From the NCBI GenBank assembly GCA_903871235.1, contig CAIQGA010000142.1, forward strand, positions 1-64,000: 64,000 nucleotides of DNA. Reading direction: 5' to 3'. Below the pieces are notes generated by a model. The model saw only the letters and a program-made list of their open reading frames with translations, was not told the DNA's origin and did not search any database. Position numbers and translations under genes: made by a program. This DNA is from an uncultured Chlorobiaceae bacterium (GTDB lineage: Bacteria; Bacteroidota; Chlorobiia; Chlorobiales; Chlorobiaceae). Shown here piece by piece: positions 42,801 to 55,266 of this stretch (positions are counted from its first letter, which is position 1; each line of letters begins with the position of its first letter).

Positions 42801-44947
42801 TGTTTTTTATGCAAACAGACAATGATGAAGACGATAAGGGAAAAATAATTCCTGATTTTTTTGATACATCACTCTATGTCAACAGGGAACTGAGCTGGAT
42901 CGACTTCAATCAACGGGTACTTGATGAAGCGCTTGACCCGGCAGTCCATCCTCTTCTTGAACGGGTGAAATTTATCTCCATTTTCAGTTCAAACCTCGAT
43001 GAATATTTCATGATCCGTGTTGCCGGTATGGAGGATCAGTATGAGGCGGGTATTCAGGATCGAACCATTGATGGCCAAACCCCTTTTGAACAGCTCGAAA
43101 AAATTCGCGCAATGGTTTTGCGGCAATTCAGAGAAAGAAATGAATGCTTTTATCATGATCTGGTACCGGAATTGCAGCGCGAAGGAATAGAGTTTCTTAG
43201 GGTTGCAGAGCTTTCCGCCTTGCAGCAACGGGCGTTGAGCCACTATTTCCGAAAAGAGATTTATCCGGTACTGACCCCGCTGGCTTTTGATACAGGTCAT
43301 CCTTTTCCTTTTATGTCGAACCTGTCATTGAACCTTGCCATTGAACTGGAGGATGAAGAGAGCAAGGCGCTGAAGTTTGCCCGAGTGAAGGTGCCGGGTA
43401 TTCTTCCCAGAATTCTGCGGCTCAATGATATCAAGGGTTTTCGTGATGATGACGGGATCATTCGGCTTATCTGGATAGAAGATCTCATTGAAAGTAATCT
43501 GGCCCATCTCTTTCCTAAAATGAGGATTATACAGTCGCATCTCTTCAGATTGATTCGTGATGCTGATATTGAAATTGAGGAGGATGAGGCGGGTGATCTG
43601 CTTAAAACCATTGAGCAGGGTATCCGCTCACGTCGTTACGGAAAAGTTGTCCGGCTTGACATTACTCCGGCAATGCCCATTTCGGTCAGAAAACTTCTTA
43701 TGAAAAATCTTGAAGTCACCGAACGAAATGTCTATGAAATAGATGGCCTGCTTGGTTTCAGCTCTCTATTGGAGCTTCTGAAAATAGATCGCCCAGAACT
43801 GAAGGATGATCCTTTTGTGCCCCGCAACCGGATCGCAGAACAGTTCGGCACTGATATTTTCGCCGCCATAAAAGCTAAAGACCGTTTACTTTACCATCCT
43901 TACGACTCGTTTCAGCCTGTTGTTGATTTTATCAATCAGGCCGCTCTTGATGCGGATGTGCTCTCGATAAAGCAAACCTTGTACAGAGTCGGAAGTAATT
44001 CACCGATTGTTCATGCACTGATGAAAGCTGCTGAGGAGGGCAAACAGGTTGCTGTGCTTGTTGAACTCAAGGCAAGATTTGATGAAGAGAACAATATTGT
44101 CTGGGCAAGGGCACTTGAAGATGTCGGGGCGCATGTGGCCTACGGTCTTCCGGGCTTGAAAACCCACGCAAAACTTACGCTTGTTGTACGTCGCGAACAA
44201 AAGAAGCTGAAAAGGTACCTGCATCTTGGTACAGGTAACTACAACCTCGCAACAGGCAAAATTTATACTGATTACAGCCTCTTTACCATCAACGAGCAAC
44301 TTGCCAACGATGCGGCCGAGCTTTTCAATGCCTTGACAGGATATTCAAAGCATACTGAATACAGAAAACTGCTCGTATCACCGATCAATACCAGAAAAAG
44401 AATTATCGAGATGATTGAACGGGAGGTCGAGTGGAGCCAGAAGGAGAACAAGGGACGAATCATCATGAAAATGAATGCTCTTGTGGATGCAAAAACCATT
44501 CGGGCGCTTTACAGTGCATCATGCCAGGGAGTGAAGATCGACCTTGTCATTCGGGGAGTCTGCTGTCTGAAACCAGGCATACCCGGCATTAGTGAAAATA
44601 TCAGGGTCATCAGCGTTATCGGTCGTTTTCTTGAGCACAGCAGGGCCTACTACTTCCATAATGGAGGAAAAGAGCAGTTATATCTTGGAAGTGCCGATAT
44701 TATGCCGCGAAACCTTGATGATCGGGTTGAAACACTTTTTCCGGTGTTCGACAAAGCATTTATTCAGTTGGTCAAATCGGATCTTGAGCTTATTCTAAGT
44801 GATAACGTCAAGGCTTGGCAGATGCATGCTGACGGTATATATTCAAGGATTACCAATGATGACCCTAAAGTAAACAGTCAGGCTCTTTTTTTATATCGGG
44901 CCGGTCTGAAAAAAAACTTATGTAAATTTAACGTGGACGAATTATGA
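42797..44947 (+). CDS. ppk1: polyphosphate kinase 1
   Basis: '[19 protein letters not shown]', '[17 protein letters not shown]', '[22 protein letters not shown]'. Confidence 0.96.
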   Translation: MMFFMQTDNDEDDKGKIIPDFFDTSLYVNRELSWIDFNQRVLDEALDPAVHPLLERVKFISIFSSNLDEYFMIRVAGMEDQYEAGIQDRTIDGQTPFEQLEKIRAMVLRQFRERNECFYHDLVPELQREGIEFLRVAELSALQQRALSHYFRKEIYPVLTPLAFDTGHPFPFMSNLSLNLAIELEDEESKALKFARVKVPGILPRILRLNDIKGFRDDDGIIRLIWIEDLIESNLAHLFPKMRIIQSHLFRLIRDADIEIEEDEAGDLLKTIEQGIRSRRYGKVVRLDITPAMPISVRKLLMKNLEVTERNVYEIDGLLGFSSLLELLKIDRPELKDDPFVPRNRIAEQFGTDIFAAIKAKDRLLYHPYDSFQPVVDFINQAALDADVLSIKQTLYRVGSNSPIVHALMKAAEEGKQVAVLVELKARFDEENNIVWARALEDVGAHVAYGLPGLKTHAKLTLVVRREQKKLKRYLHLGTGNYNLATGKIYTDYSLFTINEQLANDAAELFNALTGYSKHTEYRKLLVSPINTRKRIIEMIEREVEWSQKENKGRIIMKMNALVDAKTIRALYSASCQGVKIDLVIRGVCCLKPGIPGISENIRVISVIGRFLEHSRAYYFHNGGKEQLYLGSADIMPRNLDDRVETLFPVFDKAFIQLVKSDLELILSDNVKAWQMHADGIYSRITNDDPKVNSQALFLYRAGLKKNLCKFNVDEL

Positions 44948-45378
44948 ACATTGCAGTTGGAAGCGATCATGCCGGATTTGAATTCAAAAAAACAGTGGTG
45001 GCGTGGCTTGATCGAAACGGCTATGTATGCACTGATATGGGACCTTATGATGAAGGATCAGTTGATTATCCCGATTATGCCCGCAAAGTTGCCCAGGCGG
45101 TTGCAGACGGGCTCTGTGATTCCGGGGTACTGCTGTGCGGTACAGGGATAGGCGTATCGATTTCTGCAAATAAAATTAAAGGGATTCGTGCGGCAGTTGC
45201 CTGCAATCCGGAATTTGCGACGCTTGCCAGGCAGCATAATAATGCCAATATTATCTGTTTTTCCGCACGATTTACCGATAAAGCCACAATTGAACAAAGT
45301 CTTCACAATTGGTTTTCCACCCCATTTGAAGGGGGACGGCACCAGTTGAGGGTGAATAAAATTGAACCATGCTGCTGA
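44944..45378 (+). CDS. rpiB: ribose-5-phosphate isomerase B
   Basis: '[14 protein letters not shown]', '[24 protein letters not shown]'. Confidence 0.95.
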   Translation: MNIAVGSDHAGFEFKKTVVAWLDRNGYVCTDMGPYDEGSVDYPDYARKVAQAVADGLCDSGVLLCGTGIGVSISANKIKGIRAAVACNPEFATLARQHNNANIICFSARFTDKATIEQSLHNWFSTPFEGGRHQLRVNKIEPCC

Positions 45379-46058
45379 ATGAATGCGTAGAGGGCATGTT
45401 TGATACAACCTGTCCGGTTTTTGCAGATGACACTGTCGCTGTGGAAGCTCTTGCCTTCATGCAAAAGGGGGGATTTGAGTGTGCGCCGGTCGTGCATGAG
45501 GGGGTGCTCACGGCAATGGTCACTATTGTGGATCTTTTGTTGCTGGAGCAGTTGCAAAAAACAAAGAATGTACGCCTGAAGGATTTAAACCTTGAAAGAG
45601 TTGAAAGTATTGGACGTCATGAGCATCTCTTCGATATTTTTTCACGGATACAAACGTTTTCATTACCCCTCATTGCGGTATCGGAAAGAGACGGGAAGTA
45701 TGCAGGCGTTGTTGAAAAAGTACTCCTTTTTAAGCGTTTAGCTGCTATTTTTCATTTGGGTGAAGAAGCTGTGACCCTTGAACTTGATGTTCCATCATTT
45801 GATCTGAAACTCTCAGAGGTTATTGCCGCACTGGAAAAAAATGATGCTACCGTACTGAGTTTCGGTATCTACCCTGTAACTCCGGATGGTGAAGGTGTTA
45901 CGGTTACCTTCAGGCTTCAGACATACGACCTCTTTCGCCTGGTAAAAAACCTTGAACAATATGGGTACTCAATCCGCTATACCTCACCCTTTTTCCAGGA
46001 AAAAGATGATGATATGAGAGAAAAAGCCCTTGAGTTTATCCGTTTTATGGATATGTAG
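45369..46058 (+). CDS. CBS-domain protein
   Basis: 'CPVFADDTVAVEALAFMQKGGFECAPVVHEGVLTAMVTIVDLL'. Confidence 0.75.
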   Translation: MLLNECVEGMFDTTCPVFADDTVAVEALAFMQKGGFECAPVVHEGVLTAMVTIVDLLLLEQLQKTKNVRLKDLNLERVESIGRHEHLFDIFSRIQTFSLPLIAVSERDGKYAGVVEKVLLFKRLAAIFHLGEEAVTLELDVPSFDLKLSEVIAALEKNDATVLSFGIYPVTPDGEGVTVTFRLQTYDLFRLVKNLEQYGYSIRYTSPFFQEKDDDMREKALEFIRFMDM

Positions 46059-46138
46059 CCAGTATAGCAAGAACAGGCTGCAAAGGGTAAGATTATCATT
46101 GATTCTTGTGATGATAAGTCATTATAAAAAAAGTACGC

Positions 46139-47356
46139 ATGAAAACAGAACACTTCATTGGGCTTGCTGAACGGATTCAGGAGCGTGCAGCAGACATTTT
46201 TTCGGAAGTTGTTGCTTTACGACGCGATATCCATCTCCATCCAGAGCTCTCTTATGAGGAGAGAAGAACGACCGCATTGATAACAGACTATCTGACAACT
46301 CTTGGTATCACTCCAGAAAAGCCTCTGTTGGAGACCGGGGTTGTTGCTCTGGTTTGTGGTCGCCATAAATCGAGCAACGGCAAGGTTGTGGCATTAAGGG
46401 CAGATATTGATGCCTTGCCGCTTAACGAAGAGAATCTCCACGGCTTCTGTTCTCTTGAATCCGGAAAAATGCATGCCTGCGGACATGACATGCATACAGC
46501 AATGCTTCTTGGTGCGGCCAAAATTCTTTCAGAAATGAAGGATGAACTTCAGGGCAATGTGCTGCTTGTTTTTCAGCCAGCAGAGGAAAAAGCTCCAGGA
46601 GGAGCAAAACCATTTCTTGACGCCGGTCTTTTCACGCAGTTTAATCCTTCAGTGATTATCGGTCAGCACTGCTTTCCCAATGTTGAAACCGGAAAAGTTG
46701 CTCTTTGCAAGGGGAGTTTTATGGCTGCCACCGATGAACTCTATTTCACCGTGACAGGGCAGGGTGGTCATGCCTCTGCGCCGCATCGGGCCGCTGATCC
46801 TGTTCTTGCTGCCGCCCATATTATTACAGCGCTTCAGCATCTGGTCAGCAGGGTTGTGCCCCCTCATGAACCGGCCGTTGTTTCAATAGCCTCCATTCAT
46901 GGTGGCAGTGCGCCCAATGTTATTCCGAGGCAGGTGACCATGTCGGGGACAATGAGAACCATGAACGAAGAGGTACGCTCTCTGGTGCAGGAGAGGTTGC
47001 GTCAGACGGTAACACATGTTGCCGCAGGGCTTGGTGTTGAGGCTGAAGTGGAAATCAGGAAGGGGTATCCGGTACTTTTCAACGATCTTGCTGTTACTGA
47101 AAAAGCAGAGGGTGTTTGCCGGGAATATCTGGGTGCAGAGAATGTGCATGAAAGTGAACCCCTCATGACTGCTGAAGATTTTGCCTACTACCTGCAGGAG
47201 TGCCCGGGGACTTTCTGGCAAATCGGGACAGGTTCCCTGCAGCAAGACAAAGGCAATACCCTGCACTCTCCAACCTTCAATCCTGAAGAACGAGCCCTTG
47301 AAATTGGCAGTGGATTACTTGCTTATGCTGCTTTACGCCTCCTTCAGAGTGCATGA
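46139..47356 (+). CDS. M20D-family amidohydrolase
   Basis: 'RRDIHLHPELSYEERRTTALI', 'HACGHDMHTAMLLGAAKIL', 'GGAKPFLDAGLF'. Confidence 0.93.
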   Translation: MKTEHFIGLAERIQERAADIFSEVVALRRDIHLHPELSYEERRTTALITDYLTTLGITPEKPLLETGVVALVCGRHKSSNGKVVALRADIDALPLNEENLHGFCSLESGKMHACGHDMHTAMLLGAAKILSEMKDELQGNVLLVFQPAEEKAPGGAKPFLDAGLFTQFNPSVIIGQHCFPNVETGKVALCKGSFMAATDELYFTVTGQGGHASAPHRAADPVLAAAHIITALQHLVSRVVPPHEPAVVSIASIHGGSAPNVIPRQVTMSGTMRTMNEEVRSLVQERLRQTVTHVAAGLGVEAEVEIRKGYPVLFNDLAVTEKAEGVCREYLGAENVHESEPLMTAEDFAYYLQECPGTFWQIGTGSLQQDKGNTLHSPTFNPEERALEIGSGLLAYAALRLLQSA

Positions 47357-47373
47357 GTTGCCCCAAAGTCAAT

Positions 47374-47401
47374 AAAAAAGGCGCCGGTTGGCGCCTTTTT
47401 T
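47374..47401. terminator. bidirectional terminator between the amidohydrolase and fba
   Basis: AAAAAAGGCGCC ggtt GGCGCCTTTTTT. Confidence 0.9.
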
Positions 47402-47417
47402 ATTACATCAAAAAAAA

Positions 47418-48392
47418 TCATGCTTTTCCGTTAGAACCAAGAACGTTGATGATTTTGTGAACATAGAGCTTTTTGAGGGCATCACGAGCAGGTCCAAGAT
47501 ATTTTCTTGGATCAAACTCTTCGGGTTTTTCATCAAATACCTTGCGGATAGCAGCAGTCATGGCAAGACGTCCGTCGGAATCAATATTGATTTTGCAGAC
47601 CGCTGACTTGGCTGCAAGACGGAGCTGATCTTCACTGATACCAATTGCATCCTTCAGTTTTCCGCCATGCTCATTGATGGTTTTAATGAGATCCTGCGGA
47701 ACGGAAGAGGAACCATGCAGCACAATGGGAAATCCAGGAATACGATGTTCAATTTCAGTAAGGATGTCGAGGCGGATTTTCGGATCTTCGCCTGGCTTGA
47801 ACTTGAAGGCGCCGTGTGAGGTGCCGATGGAGATGGCAAGACTGTCAACACCGGTTTTGGCAACAAAATCCTCAACCTCTTCCGGCTGGGTGTAGGTATG
47901 GTGCGCCGCCGAAACATCATCTTCGATACCTGCCAAAACACCAAGCTCACCCTCAACGGTAACATCGTACTGATGAGCGTAGGCAACAACTTTTTTGGTC
48001 AGTTCGATGTTCTCCTCATAAGAGAGGTGCGAGCCGTCAATCATCACCGAAGAAAAACCGGAATCGATACAGTCTTTGCAAAGTTCAAAACTGTCTCCAT
48101 GATCGAGATGGAGTACGATGGGAATTGGATTGCCAAGCTCAGTGGCGTATGCAACAGCACCCTGGGCAAGATAGCGGAGCAGGGTTTCGTTGGCATAGCT
48201 TCTGGCTCCCTTTGAAACCTGCAAAATGACCGGAGAACTGGTTTCAACACAAGCGAGGATGATGGCCTGCATCTGCTCAAGATTGTTGAAGTTGTAGGCC
48301 GGTATCGCGTAACCGCCTGTAACGGCTTTTTCGAAGAGTTCCCGACTGTTGCACAGCCCGAGCTCTTTATAACTGATTTTTTTCTTTTCCAT
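47418..48392 (-). CDS. fba: class II fructose-bisphosphate aldolase
   Basis: 'VLHLDHGDSFELCKDCIDSGFSSVMIDGSHLSYEENI', 'IPIVLHL', 'PIVLHGSSSVP'. Confidence 0.95.
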   Translation of the reverse strand: MEKKKISYKELGLCNSRELFEKAVTGGYAIPAYNFNNLEQMQAIILACVETSSPVILQVSKGARSYANETLLRYLAQGAVAYATELGNPIPIVLHLDHGDSFELCKDCIDSGFSSVMIDGSHLSYEENIELTKKVVAYAHQYDVTVEGELGVLAGIEDDVSAAHHTYTQPEEVEDFVAKTGVDSLAISIGTSHGAFKFKPGEDPKIRLDILTEIEHRIPGFPIVLHGSSSVPQDLIKTINEHGGKLKDAIGISEDQLRLAAKSAVCKINIDSDGRLAMTAAIRKVFDEKPEEFDPRKYLGPARDALKKLYVHKIINVLGSNGKA

Positions 48393-48555
48393 TGAAAGCT
48401 TCTCTTTTATTTATTATTATGTGCGGTAATTTCGCGTCAGGATATCTGCCAGCCAAGGCCTTATCATCCTTTCCGCAATATATGTATATTTGCTTTCCCA
48501 TTCAAGAACAGCTTGAGTACTGTCGTTAAACCTTTGAATTACTACGCAAAAAAAA

Positions 48556-50631
48556 ATGGTTAGAAAAAATCTACTTCTCATGATTGCTGCACTGGGAAGT
48601 ACCGCACAGTTATCCACAATATATGCCGGAAATATAACTCCAGCCGTGGTAACCGTTGTGACCCTCAGGCCAACTGCAGTTCAGGAGGAGGCAAGTAAAT
48701 ATATCAGTCAATATCTGCGGCAGAACAGTTACAGGAAGATGTCGATCAATGACTCCCTTTCTCAGCAGATACTCAATCGTTATATCGATAATCTTGATGG
48801 CAGCAAAAGCTATTTTGTGGCAAGCGAGGTTGAAAGTCTCAGGCATGTTTATGGAAACCGTATTGATGATGAATTTCTTGCAGGCAAGGCAACTGTGGGC
48901 TTTGGAGTCTACAACTTCTTTCTTAAACGGGCCAAGGAGAAAATGCGGTATATGAAGGCGACAGCCGATACTGTGCGTTTTAATTTTTCACTACCAGAGA
49001 CCCTCGACCTTGATCGCAAAAACGATCCCTGGCCTGCTGACCGGCGTCAACTTGCTGAATTATGGAAAAAAGAGCTGAAATACCAGTGGCTCAACCTTAA
49101 ATATTCAGGAGAAAACAGCAAAAATATCCGGGCAAGCCTTTCAAAAAGCTTTACAAACCGCCTTAATCTTCTGAATCGCCAGAAACCTGAAGATGCATTT
49201 CAGGCATACACCTACGCCTTGACAACATCGTTTGACCCTCATACAAGCTATTTTTCTCCGGATGAATATGAAAACTTTCAGATCGACATGAGTCGTTCTC
49301 TTGAGGGAATCGGGGCGAAACTGCTCACAGAAAACGAGTATACGGTTGTCAGTGAGGTCATTGCAGGAGGACCGGCCTTTAAGAGTAATCTCCTGAAAAA
49401 AGGGGATAAAATTATCGGCGTTGGTCAGGGAAAGGTTGGTGATATTGTTGATGTTTTTGGCTGGAGGATTAACGATGTGGTAAAATTGATCCGTGGAAAG
49501 AAAAACACCATTGTTCGTCTTAAAATTCTTCCGGCAAGTCAGGGTGCACGAGGACCTGCTAAAATAGTCGTGCTTTCGCGAGAGAAAGTCGACTTGCAGG
49601 AGCAGGCAGCAAAGAAAAGTATTATATCGCGGAACGGAGAGCGCATTGGCGTTATCACCATCCCTTCGTTTTATCTTGATTTCGAAGGTCAACAGCAGAA
49701 CATCGGTAATTATAACAGCACCAGCCGCGATGTAGCCCGCATTCTGAATGAACTCAATACAGAACATGTTGATGGCATTGTCATTGATCTTCGTGACAAC
49801 GGCGGCGGCTCGCTCGAAGAATCGGTGAATGTTACAGGACTTTTTATTTCTACCGGACCAGTGGTACAAATCAGCAGCTCGACAGGCGGGAAAATGGTGC
49901 TTAGAGACGAAGACCGCAGGGTACTCTATACCGGACCGCTTGCCGTGCTTGTCAATCGTTACAGTGCTTCTGCATCTGAAATATTTGCTGCAGCAATTCA
50001 GGATTACGGTCGTGGTGTTATCATTGGCGAGAGAACGTTTGGAAAGGGTACCGTTCAAAGCCTCAAAAAAATCTCAGACCTCAGGCCATTTGCTTTTTTT
50101 GGAAAAGCTCCTGAACTCGGTGAAATCAAACTTACCATTGCAAAATTTTACCGGATTTCAGGAGGCAGTACCCAACACAAAGGTGTTGTGCCTGACATTG
50201 TCATGCCTTCCATGATTGATACATCTGTTGTTGGAGAGGATACCTACAGCAGCAGTCTGCCATGGAGCACACTCTCCCGCTCCTTTTATCGTCCGACGGG
50301 AGAGGTGAATCTGGAAGAAATTGCCCTGCTCCGTCAAAAGCAGCAGGAACGGGCTTTGAAGAACCGTTATTACCAGAGTTACCTTCGTGACTTGAATACC
50401 CTGAATCAGATTCGTAAAAAAAAGGCGGTATCACTGCAGGATTCTGTTTTTAAATCGGAAATAGAGAGGATAAAGCAGATTGAGGCTCAATGGAGTGTGG
50501 ATCAGGATTCGACCAAAGGCAAGAACAGGGACGCAGTGCTCAACCAGTCGGCCGCAGTTGTTTCTGACCTTGCAGAACTGAAGGGAACCCAAAGGCACAC
50601 AATTACCAGGATGTCGCAGTCATTGAATTAA
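48556..50631 (+). CDS. S41 tail-specific protease, copy 1
   Basis: 'TSFDPHTSYFSPDEYENFQI', PDZ, '[14 protein letters not shown]', '[36 protein letters not shown]'. Confidence 0.93.
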   Translation: MVRKNLLLMIAALGSTAQLSTIYAGNITPAVVTVVTLRPTAVQEEASKYISQYLRQNSYRKMSINDSLSQQILNRYIDNLDGSKSYFVASEVESLRHVYGNRIDDEFLAGKATVGFGVYNFFLKRAKEKMRYMKATADTVRFNFSLPETLDLDRKNDPWPADRRQLAELWKKELKYQWLNLKYSGENSKNIRASLSKSFTNRLNLLNRQKPEDAFQAYTYALTTSFDPHTSYFSPDEYENFQIDMSRSLEGIGAKLLTENEYTVVSEVIAGGPAFKSNLLKKGDKIIGVGQGKVGDIVDVFGWRINDVVKLIRGKKNTIVRLKILPASQGARGPAKIVVLSREKVDLQEQAAKKSIISRNGERIGVITIPSFYLDFEGQQQNIGNYNSTSRDVARILNELNTEHVDGIVIDLRDNGGGSLEESVNVTGLFISTGPVVQISSSTGGKMVLRDEDRRVLYTGPLAVLVNRYSASASEIFAAAIQDYGRGVIIGERTFGKGTVQSLKKISDLRPFAFFGKAPELGEIKLTIAKFYRISGGSTQHKGVVPDIVMPSMIDTSVVGEDTYSSSLPWSTLSRSFYRPTGEVNLEEIALLRQKQQERALKNRYYQSYLRDLNTLNQIRKKKAVSLQDSVFKSEIERIKQIEAQWSVDQDSTKGKNRDAVLNQSAAVVSDLAELKGTQRHTITRMSQSLN

Positions 50632-50739
50632 AATTTTTTTGAAAGAAAATCAGGCGGAGAGCGTTATACAATCATAGAACGATGTATAAGAGTTGAAAAC
50701 GGGTTTTATTGATAACGTAAATTTTCAGGAGATATTACT

Positions 50740-50955
50740 ATGTTTGGACTGGGAGGTCAGGAACTTTTGCTTATTCTGTTTGTAGTCCTGTTATTTTTTG
50801 GTCCTTCAAAACTGCCAGAGTTAGCCCGGGGACTCGGTAAAGGGATGAGAGAGTTTAAAAAAGCACAGGCTGATCTTGAAAGTGAATTTAACAAGGCCGT
50901 TGATACTGTGGCATCAAAAGATGACGAGGGTGTTTCGGCCAAAAACAAAACATAA
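50740..50955 (+). CDS. tatA: twin-arginine translocase subunit TatA/E
   Basis: '[38 protein letters not shown]'. Confidence 0.95.
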   Translation: MFGLGGQELLLILFVVLLFFGPSKLPELARGLGKGMREFKKAQADLESEFNKAVDTVASKDDEGVSAKNKT

Positions 50956-50964
50956 AACAACTAC

Positions 50965-51483
50965 ATGCGTAAAAAGATACTGTTTTTGAAAAAATATTTA
51001 AAAAACCCCCAGAGTGTCGGTTCTGTCATACCCTCTTCGGAGTTTTTGGCAAAAGCTATGTTTAAATCCATTAAAGAGTTGGATCAGACTTCGGTTATTG
51101 AGATTGGTGCGGGAACCGGAGCAATCACAAAGCATATCTCAAGTTTGAATCCATTGCTTGTTGAAATTGATAAGGAGTTTTGTGCGGTGCTTCGGCAAAA
51201 TTATCCCCATTTGAAGACGATTAATTCATGTGCACTCGAGCAATTAAAAAAAGTGGACGAGCGCTTTGGGCTGGTACTTTCAATTCCGCTTATCAATAAC
51301 CCGTTCAAAGCATCATTTGTCCCCATCATAAACACGCTCTATGGCAACGGGCTTCTCAAGTGGTGTGTCATGTACACTTACGGAATCAACAATCCTCTTG
51401 GTGATGTAGATTTCAAGAGTCAGGTAAGAAAGCGTTTTGTCATCAAAAACATTCCTCCGGCATCGGTCTGGGTTTACTCATAA
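50965..51483 (+). CDS. SAM-dependent methyltransferase, phospholipid N-methyltransferase-like
   Basis: 'FLKKYLKNPQSVGSVIPSSEFLAKAM', 'VIEIGAGTGAITKHI'. Confidence 0.78.
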   Translation: MRKKILFLKKYLKNPQSVGSVIPSSEFLAKAMFKSIKELDQTSVIEIGAGTGAITKHISSLNPLLVEIDKEFCAVLRQNYPHLKTINSCALEQLKKVDERFGLVLSIPLINNPFKASFVPIINTLYGNGLLKWCVMYTYGINNPLGDVDFKSQVRKRFVIKNIPPASVWVYS

Positions 51484-51507
51484 ACATAAAGACAATCATA
51501 TACGGCA

Positions 51508-53571
51508 ATGCTCAAAAAAAGTCTCGTTCTTTTTATGGTTGCATCAGGAAGTGTTGCTCCGCTTTCTGCCAGAAACAGCAGGGAATCGGCAGTGGTTAAC
51601 GCTGTGACGACCCTCAAGCCGACCATCGCGGAGAAGGAGGCTTGTAACTCTCTCAGTCGCTATCTGCTGCAGAACCACTACAGAAAGGTCTCGGTCAACG
51701 ACTCTCTGTCGCAGCAGATATTTAACCGTTATATCGATAATCTTGATGGCAGCAAAAGCTATTTCCTGGCAAGCGATATCGAGCGCCTCAGAACGAGGTA
51801 TGGCAATACCATGGATGATGAATTCCTTGCCGGTAAAGCAACTGCCGGATTCGATATTTATAATCTTTTTCTCAAGCGGGCAAGGGAGAAGATGCGCTCT
51901 ATGAAAACCGAGGCTGATACGGTGCATCTTGACTTTTCATCACCGGAAACCCTTGACCTTGACCGTAAAAGCGATCCATGGCCAGCCGACCTGCGTCAGC
52001 TTGGCGCCCTGTGGAGAAAAGAGCTGAAATATCAGTGGCTCAACTTGAAATATTCCGGAGAAAGTGACAAAACCATTCGGGGAGCGCTCGCAAAAAGCTT
52101 TACAAGGCGACTCAATCTTTTGAATCGTCAGAAGCCGGAAGATGCTTTTCATGCATACACTTACGCATTAACAACATCGTTTGATCCCCACACAAACTAT
52201 TTCTCTGCGGATGAGTTTCAAAACTTTCAGATCGACATGAGTCGTTCACTTGAGGGGATTGGTGCAAAACTTCAGACCGAAGGGGAATATACTGTTGTCA
52301 ATGAGCTTATTCCGGGAGGGCCCGCATTCAAAAGCACTCTCCTGAAAAAAGGAGATAAAATTGTTGGTGTCGGTCAGGGAAAAGCCGCTGATATTGTTGA
52401 TGTTTCCGGTTGGAGAATTAATGATGTCGTAAAGTTGATCCGGGGAAAGAAAGGCACTATTGTCCGCCTGAGAATCCTTCCGTCAAGCCAGGGTGGACGC
52501 GGAGCGGCAAAAATAATCGTACTCGTTCGCGACAAGGTTGACTTGCAGGAGCAGGCGGCAAAGAAAAGCATTATCCTGCAGGACTCCAAAAAAATTGGTG
52601 TTATTACCATACCGTCATTTTACCTTGATTTTGAAGGCGAGCAGCAGAATACAGGCAACTACAATAGTACAAGTCGCGATGTCGCCCGTATTCTGGCGGA
52701 ACTGAATGCTGAGCATGTTGATGGGATCGTTATTGATCTGCGCGATAATGGAGGTGGTTCGCTTGAAGAATCTGTAAGTGTTACCGGGCTCTTTATTCCA
52801 GGCGGGCCAGTTGTCCAGATCAGCAACTCAACGGGCGGAAAAATGGTACTCAAGGACGAAGACAGCAGGGTACAATACAGTGGCCCTCTTGCCGTGCTGG
52901 TCAACCGTTACAGCGCCTCGGCTTCCGAAATTTTTGCTGCGGCCATTCAGGATTATGGTCGTGGTGTTATTGTGGGGGAGCGAACGTTTGGGAAGGGAAC
53001 GGTTCAAAGCCTTCTCAAACTCTCAACGACTGACTCTGCTACAGGAAAGCAGCCGGAGCTTGGCGAGATCAAACTGACAATAGCAAAGTTTTACCGGATA
53101 TCCGGAGGCAGTACCCAGCACAAGGGGGTAGAGGCGGATATTGCCATGCCCTCCATGATCGACACCGCAAGGATTGGGGAAGATACCTATACAAGCAGTT
53201 TGCCATGGAGCACGATCACCCCCTCATTTTATACCCCTACAGCAGAGATCAATCCGGAAAAGATCAGTGTGCTCCGGCAAAAATTTCAGGAACGTTCATC
53301 AAAAAATCCTCTTTACCAGAGCTATCTGCGTGATCTGGATACTCTCGACCAGATCCGCAAAAAGAAGTCGGTATCACTTCAGGATGCGGCAGTCAAATCG
53401 GAAACAGAGGCGATAACAAGAATTGAAAAAGAGTGGATCAAAGTACCTGATGCCAGCAAAGAGCCGAGCAAAGACGCCGTACTCAACCTGTCAGTGGCAG
53501 TGGTTGCCGATCTGGCAGGGCTTGAAACAGTCGTGCAACCGCATGCCAAAGTCCTGCCGTTATCGCATTAA
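51508..53571 (+). CDS. S41 tail-specific protease, copy 2
   Basis: Near-colinear with 48556-50631; same Ser/Lys motif '[36 protein letters not shown]'. Confidence 0.93.
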   Translation: MLKKSLVLFMVASGSVAPLSARNSRESAVVNAVTTLKPTIAEKEACNSLSRYLLQNHYRKVSVNDSLSQQIFNRYIDNLDGSKSYFLASDIERLRTRYGNTMDDEFLAGKATAGFDIYNLFLKRAREKMRSMKTEADTVHLDFSSPETLDLDRKSDPWPADLRQLGALWRKELKYQWLNLKYSGESDKTIRGALAKSFTRRLNLLNRQKPEDAFHAYTYALTTSFDPHTNYFSADEFQNFQIDMSRSLEGIGAKLQTEGEYTVVNELIPGGPAFKSTLLKKGDKIVGVGQGKAADIVDVSGWRINDVVKLIRGKKGTIVRLRILPSSQGGRGAAKIIVLVRDKVDLQEQAAKKSIILQDSKKIGVITIPSFYLDFEGEQQNTGNYNSTSRDVARILAELNAEHVDGIVIDLRDNGGGSLEESVSVTGLFIPGGPVVQISNSTGGKMVLKDEDSRVQYSGPLAVLVNRYSASASEIFAAAIQDYGRGVIVGERTFGKGTVQSLLKLSTTDSATGKQPELGEIKLTIAKFYRISGGSTQHKGVEADIAMPSMIDTARIGEDTYTSSLPWSTITPSFYTPTAEINPEKISVLRQKFQERSSKNPLYQSYLRDLDTLDQIRKKKSVSLQDAAVKSETEAITRIEKEWIKVPDASKEPSKDAVLNLSVAVVADLAGLETVVQPHAKVLPLSH

Positions 53572-54950
53572 AGTTCTTTTTTTGCCATTTCGATCTGGAG
53601 TGCAACCGAGTCAAAAGAGCAACTGCCGTATGTCTTTTTTGAGTTTACACTGACGTCGGCCTTGAGGCAGTTGTAAATATCAGGATCAATAACTTCACAG
53701 AACTCCCGGAACTTTTCTACCGGGATGTTCGGCAGGGTAACATCCGAAGCGATGCTCCAGGTAACAATTTTACCAGTAATGCGGTGGGCATCGCGGAAGG
53801 GAATTTGACGGCGCACAAGATATTCTGCGATTTCTGTCGCAAGGCTGAGATCTTCTGCCGTCAGTTTGGCCAGCCGCTCCTCCTTCAGCTTGGTATGTTC
53901 AAGCAGTTTGGCAAAAATGGTGACGCTTCCGATTGTCGTTTCTGCGCTGTCGAAGAGTGGCTGTTTATCTTCCTGCATGTCGCGATTGTAGGAGAGCGGT
54001 AGCCCTTTCATGATGGTGAGCATGGCCATCAGGTTTCCATAGACCCGCCCTGTTTTACCTCTCACCAGTTCAGCGATATCTGCATTTTTTTTCTGCGGCA
54101 TGATTGACGACCCTGTTGCAAAAGCGTCGCTGATTTCAAGATAACCGAACTCGTATGAGCTCCAGAGAATCAAGTCTTCGGCAAACCGTGATAAATGCAT
54201 CATGATCATGGAACAGTCAGAGATGAACTCAATGACAATATCGCGATCACTGACAGCATCAATACTGTTAGAGAAAAGATCGTCAAAACCAAGCAGCACA
54301 GAAGTTCTTTGTGCATTGAGCGGTAAAGTGCTGCCCGCGAAAGCTGCGGCACCGAGTGGTGAGATATTCGCTCTTTTCATGAGATCCTGCAAACGCTGGC
54401 GATCGCGCTTGAACATATTAAAGTAAGCCAGATAGTAGTGGCCGGCAGAAATCGGCTGGGCTCGTTGCAGGTGAGTATAACCGAAGATGATGGTTTTGTG
54501 GTAGCATTCTGCTTTTTCAACAAGAACCCCTAACAGTCCTCCAAGAGCCTCCTGAAGTTCGCTAATCTGGCGACGCATGTAGAGACGGGTATCGGTTGCC
54601 ACCTGATCGTTGCGGCTCCGGCCAGAGTGGAGTTTTCCGGCGACCGCACCAACTTTCTCCTTAAGCCGGTTTTCAATGACCGTATGAATATCTTCATCCT
54701 CCCAGTGGGGAACAAGCGTCCCGATTGCAAGCTCCTCCTCAATCTCGCGGAGTCCCGCAATAATCTGGGCAGCATCCTCAACACTGACAATATCCTCTTC
54801 GGAAAGCATGGTAACATGGGCAATAGAGCCTTGAATATCTTCATGATAGAGCTTCTTGTCGACATGAACCGACGAGGAGAATAAAAGCGCGTCGCGGTCA
54901 AAGGGTAATGAAAATCGGCTCTGCCAGAGTAATTCTTTTTTGCTGCTCAT
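53568..54950 (-). CDS. argH: argininosuccinate lyase
   Basis: '[22 protein letters not shown]', '[26 protein letters not shown]'; ATG at 54950 preferred within tracked ORF. Confidence 0.96.
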   Translation of the reverse strand: MSSKKELLWQSRFSLPFDRDALLFSSSVHVDKKLYHEDIQGSIAHVTMLSEEDIVSVEDAAQIIAGLREIEEELAIGTLVPHWEDEDIHTVIENRLKEKVGAVAGKLHSGRSRNDQVATDTRLYMRRQISELQEALGGLLGVLVEKAECYHKTIIFGYTHLQRAQPISAGHYYLAYFNMFKRDRQRLQDLMKRANISPLGAAAFAGSTLPLNAQRTSVLLGFDDLFSNSIDAVSDRDIVIEFISDCSMIMMHLSRFAEDLILWSSYEFGYLEISDAFATGSSIMPQKKNADIAELVRGKTGRVYGNLMAMLTIMKGLPLSYNRDMQEDKQPLFDSAETTIGSVTIFAKLLEHTKLKEERLAKLTAEDLSLATEIAEYLVRRQIPFRDAHRITGKIVTWSIASDVTLPNIPVEKFREFCEVIDPDIYNCLKADVSVNSKKTYGSCSFDSVALQIEMAKKEL

Positions 54951-55266
54951 AGAGGTATTGATTGTTTGGGAAATGTAACTGTTGCCCAAGATAGTCATTT
55001 TTGTCTTTTTGCCTTGCCCCGGCTAGCGAACCCCCGGCTGGTGAGTGAGTGTTTTTTACATTACTCATTCTTGTATAGCATAAAAACACTTTAAAAGCTC
55101 GCCAAATATTTTGTTTACAGTATTTCTTAACAAATGAATGACGTCAATTTTGAAATTAAATAGTACTTTCCTGTTGCTGTGATGCAGTCGTTTATTACTG
55201 AATATCACAACGGCAAAGAGGGGCCAGCACGCCGTCCGGATACTCCAAAACATTATTGCAACTGCC

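Noticed and set aside
49141-50058. 305-aa minus-strand ORF
   Set aside because: Shadow ORF antisense to the S41 protease.
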